Assembly: GCA_022712815.1 (NCBI GenBank)
Contig: JAFLJW010000448.1
Span: 1-7,817 of the forward strand
Length of the DNA: 7,817 nucleotides
DNA from: Pseudodesulfovibrio sp.
GTDB taxonomy: Bacteria; Desulfobacterota; Desulfovibrionia; Desulfovibrionales; Desulfovibrionaceae
Reading direction: 5' to 3'
The notes beneath the pieces were generated by a model. That model was not told the origin of the DNA and did no database searches. It saw only the letters and a list, made by a program, of their open reading frames with translations. The translations under genes and the position numbers were made by a program. Positions 4,945-7,817 of this stretch are shown here, in pieces. How positions within the stretch are numbered: the stretch's first letter is position 1; every line of letters starts with the position of its first letter.

Positions 4945-6114
4945 ATGTTTCTAAAAGTGAACAGAGATGAAATCATCGAAGGCCTCCAGAAATCGGCCAA
5001 CATTATTCCGGCCAAAACAGGTGCGGCATTTCTCAGGACCATCTGGCTAAAATGCGAGAATGGAAACCTCAATGTGATGAGCACGGATTCCAACCTGGAA
5101 TTCATAGGTTCCTATTCTGTCTCCATCGAAGGCGAAGGCCTGGCCGGAGTTCAGGGTCGTGCTTTCTATGATCTGGTCAAGCAGTTGCGATCCGATCAGG
5201 GTGAATTGACCATCCGTACCGATGACGAAAATCAGAACGTGTTGGTGGAGCAGAAAGCCAGGAAATACAAATTCCCAGTGAATGACCCTGAGTGGTTTCA
5301 GAAATTTTCCTCTTTCCCGGAAAATCATACTGTCTTCTGGTCTGGTGATTTTCTTCATGAGATTATCGACAGGATTTCATTTTGTATTTCCGACGAAGAT
5401 TCCATGGAAGCGATCGCCTGTATTTTCTTTGCTCCACGTGAAGTGATGGGTGTAAAGAAGGTCGAGGTCTGCGGACTCAATGGTCACCAGTTTGCCATGT
5501 TTAATTTTGTCAATGACGATATCTACAACATGCTCCCTGAAGAAGGCATCCTGATCCAGAAAAAATATCTGGCCGAACTCAAAAAGTGGCTGACCTCTGA
5601 CGAGATCGAACTAGCCATCAGCGAAAAGCGTCTCTTTTTCCGGACAGGCGATAAACGCGAGACCTTTACCTTGCCGTTGTCATACTACCAGTACCCGAAT
5701 TACAATAATTTCCTGTCCAAGCTCGGCGACGACGATGTTTCCACCCTGGAAGTGAACAGGTTAGACCTTGTTGATTCGCTTTCTCGTGTGGCTTTGTTCA
5801 ACACGGACTCCAACCGTTGCGCATACTTCTCCTTTGCCGAGAATGAAGTAACTATCTCGGCCCAAGGGCAGGAGACCGGAACGGCCAGAGAATCCATTGA
5901 AGCTAGCTTTAACGGCGATATGGAGCGTATTGCGTTCCCCACAAGGAACCTGATTGACATATTGAACCACCTCAATTCCAACACCGTGAAATTTACCCTC
6001 ACCGGTACCGAGGCACCGTGCGGCCTGACTGGTGTCGATGATCGTGATTATCAGGTGATCGTCATGCCGATGATGATTCAGGAAGAGACTTACTACACCG
6101 AGGAAAATGCCTAG
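4945..6114 (+). CDS. dnaN: DNA polymerase III beta subunit (sliding clamp)
   Basis: This is a 389-residue ring-forming clamp that tethers DNA polymerase III to DNA and serves as a docking site for other replication and repair proteins. The N-terminus MFLKVNRDEIIEGLQKSANIIPAKT matches the first clamp domain. A middle domain follows with 'VCGLNGHQFAMFNF', the family's 'ATDGHRLA'-like loop. The third domain holds 'EVNRLDLVDSLSRVALFNTDSNRCAYFSF' and ends with NLIDILNHL...VIVMPMMI. The usual C-terminal MPMRL next to the partner-binding cleft is MPMMI here (374-378). An 11-residue acidic tail (QEETYYTEENA) follows, which explains a length above the typical 366-380. The ATG at 4945 has a strong ribosome binding site. 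The stop codon directly precedes gyrB, and the tail codons carry the gyrB ribosome binding site, so the two genes are probably co-translated. Confidence 0.96.
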   Translation: MFLKVNRDEIIEGLQKSANIIPAKTGAAFLRTIWLKCENGNLNVMSTDSNLEFIGSYSVSIEGEGLAGVQGRAFYDLVKQLRSDQGELTIRTDDENQNVLVEQKARKYKFPVNDPEWFQKFSSFPENHTVFWSGDFLHEIIDRISFCISDEDSMEAIACIFFAPREVMGVKKVEVCGLNGHQFAMFNFVNDDIYNMLPEEGILIQKKYLAELKKWLTSDEIELAISEKRLFFRTGDKRETFTLPLSYYQYPNYNNFLSKLGDDDVSTLEVNRLDLVDSLSRVALFNTDSNRCAYFSFAENEVTISAQGQETGTARESIEASFNGDMERIAFPTRNLIDILNHLNSNTVKFTLTGTEAPCGLTGVDDRDYQVIVMPMMIQEETYYTEENA

Positions 6115-7817
6115 ATGAGCGAACAACAATACAATGCCGAGTCAATTACCGTACTCGAAGGGCTTGAGGCTGTCCGCAAACGGCCTGCCATGTATATCGG
6201 TTCCACTGATATCCGCGGTCTGCACCATCTGGTCTACGAAGTCGTTGATAACTCGATTGATGAGGCCATGGCCGGTTTTTGCGACAAGATCAAAATCACC
6301 CTGCACATGGATAATTCCTGCACCGTGACTGATGATGGTCGTGGAATTCCTGTGGAAATTCACCCCAAGGAAGGAGTTCCGGCGGTTCAGGTTGCCATGA
6401 CCACCCTCCACGCCGGTGGCAAGTTCGACAACGATTCATACAAGGTCTCCGGCGGCCTGCACGGTGTTGGCGTGTCATGCGTCAATGCTCTGTCCGAGTT
6501 CATGGAAACCACGGTCAGGCGCAATGGAAAAGTTTACCGCATCAAATTCGAGCGCGGGGCGGTAACTCAGGAATTGGAAGAAGTCGGTATTTCCAGTTCA
6601 AACGGAACCACCCAGCGTTTTCGGCCTGATGAGGAAATTTTCGAGGTCAACCAGTTTGATTACGACATGCTCAAGAAACGTTTCAAGGAGCTGGCCTACC
6701 TCAATTCCGGTCTGGAAATAGAATTCAAGGACGAGCGAACAGACATCACTGAAAAGTTCAAGTTTGACGGTGGTATTGTTCAATATGTCAAGGATTTAAA
6801 CGCCAACCAGACCACCATCGGCGAAATAGTATATGGCGAAGGTCAGTCCGAGAACATATTTGTCGAGTTCGCCCTTCAATACACCTCGGCATACAAAGAG
6901 AATACTTACACTTTTGCCAATAATATCCGCACCATCGAAGGTGGGACACATCTGGCAGGTTACAAGACCGCGCTGACCCGCGCCATCAACAACTACATCC
7001 AAAATGCTGACCTGCCCAAAAAACTGGTCAAACGTCTGACTGGTGATGATGTTCGTGAGGGCCTTATTTCGGTCATATCGGTTAAATTGCCTGATCCGCA
7101 GTTCGAGGGCCAGACCAAGACCAAGCTCGGTAACTCCGAAGCATCCGGTTTGGTGTCCGGTGTCATCTATGAAAAGCTCAATGCCTTTTTTGAGGAAAAT
7201 CCCAAGGAAGCACGTTTCATCATCGAAAAGGTCGTTGATGCATCCCGCGCTCGTGAGGCGGCCCGCAAGGCCCGCGATCTGGTTAGGCGCAAGGGTGCTC
7301 TTTCCGATAACTCATTGCCCGGCAAGCTGGCTGATTGCCAGTCCAAGAACCCGGAGGACTCTGAAATATTCATTGTTGAGGGAGATTCCGCAGGAGGCTC
7401 AGCCAAACAGGGTCGGGACCCGAAACATCAGGCCATTTTGCCGCTGCGAGGCAAGATTCTCAATGTCGAGAAGACCCGCATGGACAGGATGCTTGGCAAC
7501 AAGGAAATTCGGGCGATGATAACCGCGCTCGGTATCGGCATCGGGCTGGACGAAGATGAAAAAGATTTTGACAAGCTGCGCTACCACAAGGTCGTCATCA
7601 TGACTGATGCTGACGTTGACGGCTCCCATATCCGTACCCTGCTTCTGACTTTCTTTTTCAGGCAGTACGAGGAGCTGATCAATCGCGGCAACCTGTATAT
7701 TGCCCAGCCCCCTCTTTATCGCGCCCACAAAGGTAAGTTTGAAAAATTCATCAAGGATGATATCGAACTAGATAATTTCCTCATGGAAAAAGTGGGCAAG
7801 GATATTGCCATTAAAAC
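6115..7817 (+). CDS. gyrB: DNA gyrase subunit B (3'-truncated by window edge)
   Basis: The frame is uninterrupted from the ATG at 6115 to the right edge, giving 567 residues of a protein usually 640-800 long. GyrB supplies ATP hydrolysis and half of the DNA-cleavage core of gyrase, which introduces negative supercoils and partners with GyrA. The GHKL ATPase domain shows Glu42, Asn46, Asp73, Arg76, Gly77, Arg136 and Thr165 in the same numbering as E. coli, plus GLHGVG at 114-119. The transducer domain holds QTKTKLGN at 333-340. The TOPRIM domain has EGDSAGGSAKQGRD at 422-435 and the metal-binding D498-A-D500-V-D502 in IMTDADVDGSHI. QTKTKLGN and EGDSAGGSAKQGRD fit GyrB better than ParE, and origin linkage agrees. 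Translation starts on the base after the dnaN stop, with GAGGA at 6100-6104 inside dnaN. The C-terminal part of TOPRIM and the tail lie outside the window. Confidence 0.97.
   Translation, partial: MSEQQYNAESITVLEGLEAVRKRPAMYIGSTDIRGLHHLVYEVVDNSIDEAMAGFCDKIKITLHMDNSCTVTDDGRGIPVEIHPKEGVPAVQVAMTTLHAGGKFDNDSYKVSGGLHGVGVSCVNALSEFMETTVRRNGKVYRIKFERGAVTQELEEVGISSSNGTTQRFRPDEEIFEVNQFDYDMLKKRFKELAYLNSGLEIEFKDERTDITEKFKFDGGIVQYVKDLNANQTTIGEIVYGEGQSENIFVEFALQYTSAYKENTYTFANNIRTIEGGTHLAGYKTALTRAINNYIQNADLPKKLVKRLTGDDVREGLISVISVKLPDPQFEGQTKTKLGNSEASGLVSGVIYEKLNAFFEENPKEARFIIEKVVDASRAREAARKARDLVRRKGALSDNSLPGKLADCQSKNPEDSEIFIVEGDSAGGSAKQGRDPKHQAILPLRGKILNVEKTRMDRMLGNKEIRAMITALGIGIGLDEDEKDFDKLRYHKVVIMTDADVDGSHIRTLLLTFFFRQYEELINRGNLYIAQPPLYRAHKGKFEKFIKDDIELDNFLMEKVGKDIAIK

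Noticed and set aside
7043..7519. Plus-strand open frame of 158 codons inside gyrB
   Set aside because: It is a +1-frame shadow of gyrB. The gyrB frame through this stretch carries conserved transducer and TOPRIM motifs without interruption.
6115..7817. Possible frameshift or disruption in gyrB
   Set aside because: Reading all 567 codons shows no stop and all expected ATPase, transducer and TOPRIM motifs in one frame. The gene is simply cut by the window end.
1..7817. tRNA, rRNA, CRISPR arrays, insertion sequences or phage genes
   Set aside because: No spaced identical repeats, terminal inverted repeats with a transposase, or RNA-gene signatures were seen. The window is densely filled with chromosomal core genes.

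Overview
The window looks like the replication-origin neighbourhood of a sulfate-reducing bacterium of the Desulfovibrio/Pseudodesulfovibrio type. Three things suggest this: the dnaA-dnaN-gyrB order, a COG1900/DUF39 homocysteine-biosynthesis gene typical of strict anaerobes, and a gspL-gspM-gspN type II secretion cluster in the deltaproteobacterial arrangement. The assignment rests on recognising protein families, not on a search, so the genus is an inference.

Layout. Positions 1-1746 (+) hold the end of a type II secretion operon: the C-terminal part of GspL, a complete GspM-like protein and a complete GspN. Positions 1747-1961 are non-coding and contain a short perfect dyad and the intrinsic terminator of the next gene. 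Positions 1962-3131 (-) encode a DUF39 protein, the catalytic subunit type that puts sulfur into aspartate semialdehyde to make homocysteine. Positions 3132-3498 form a 367-bp divergent intergenic region with an A+T-rich tract, two families of short direct repeats and several dyads. It is the best candidate in the window for the dnaA promoter and for part of oriC. From 3499 onward the + strand carries dnaA, dnaN and gyrB; gyrB runs off the right edge.

How the genes relate. DnaA (initiator), DnaN (sliding clamp) and GyrB (gyrase ATPase subunit) are the usual origin-linked replication set, and gyrB starts on the base after the dnaN stop codon. If replication starts at or next to dnaA, the DUF39 gene is read away from the origin with the leftward fork, while the secretion genes are read toward the origin, head-on to that fork. 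The secretion and homocysteine genes have no evident functional tie to replication.

Nothing in the window is clearly a new system. The parts most worth a second look are the repeats and dyads upstream of dnaA, the lack of any perfect TTATCCACA DnaA box, and a DnaA whose AAA+ core departs from the usual sequence at the sensor 1 and initiator-specific regions while its P-loop, arginine finger and DNA-binding signature are kept.
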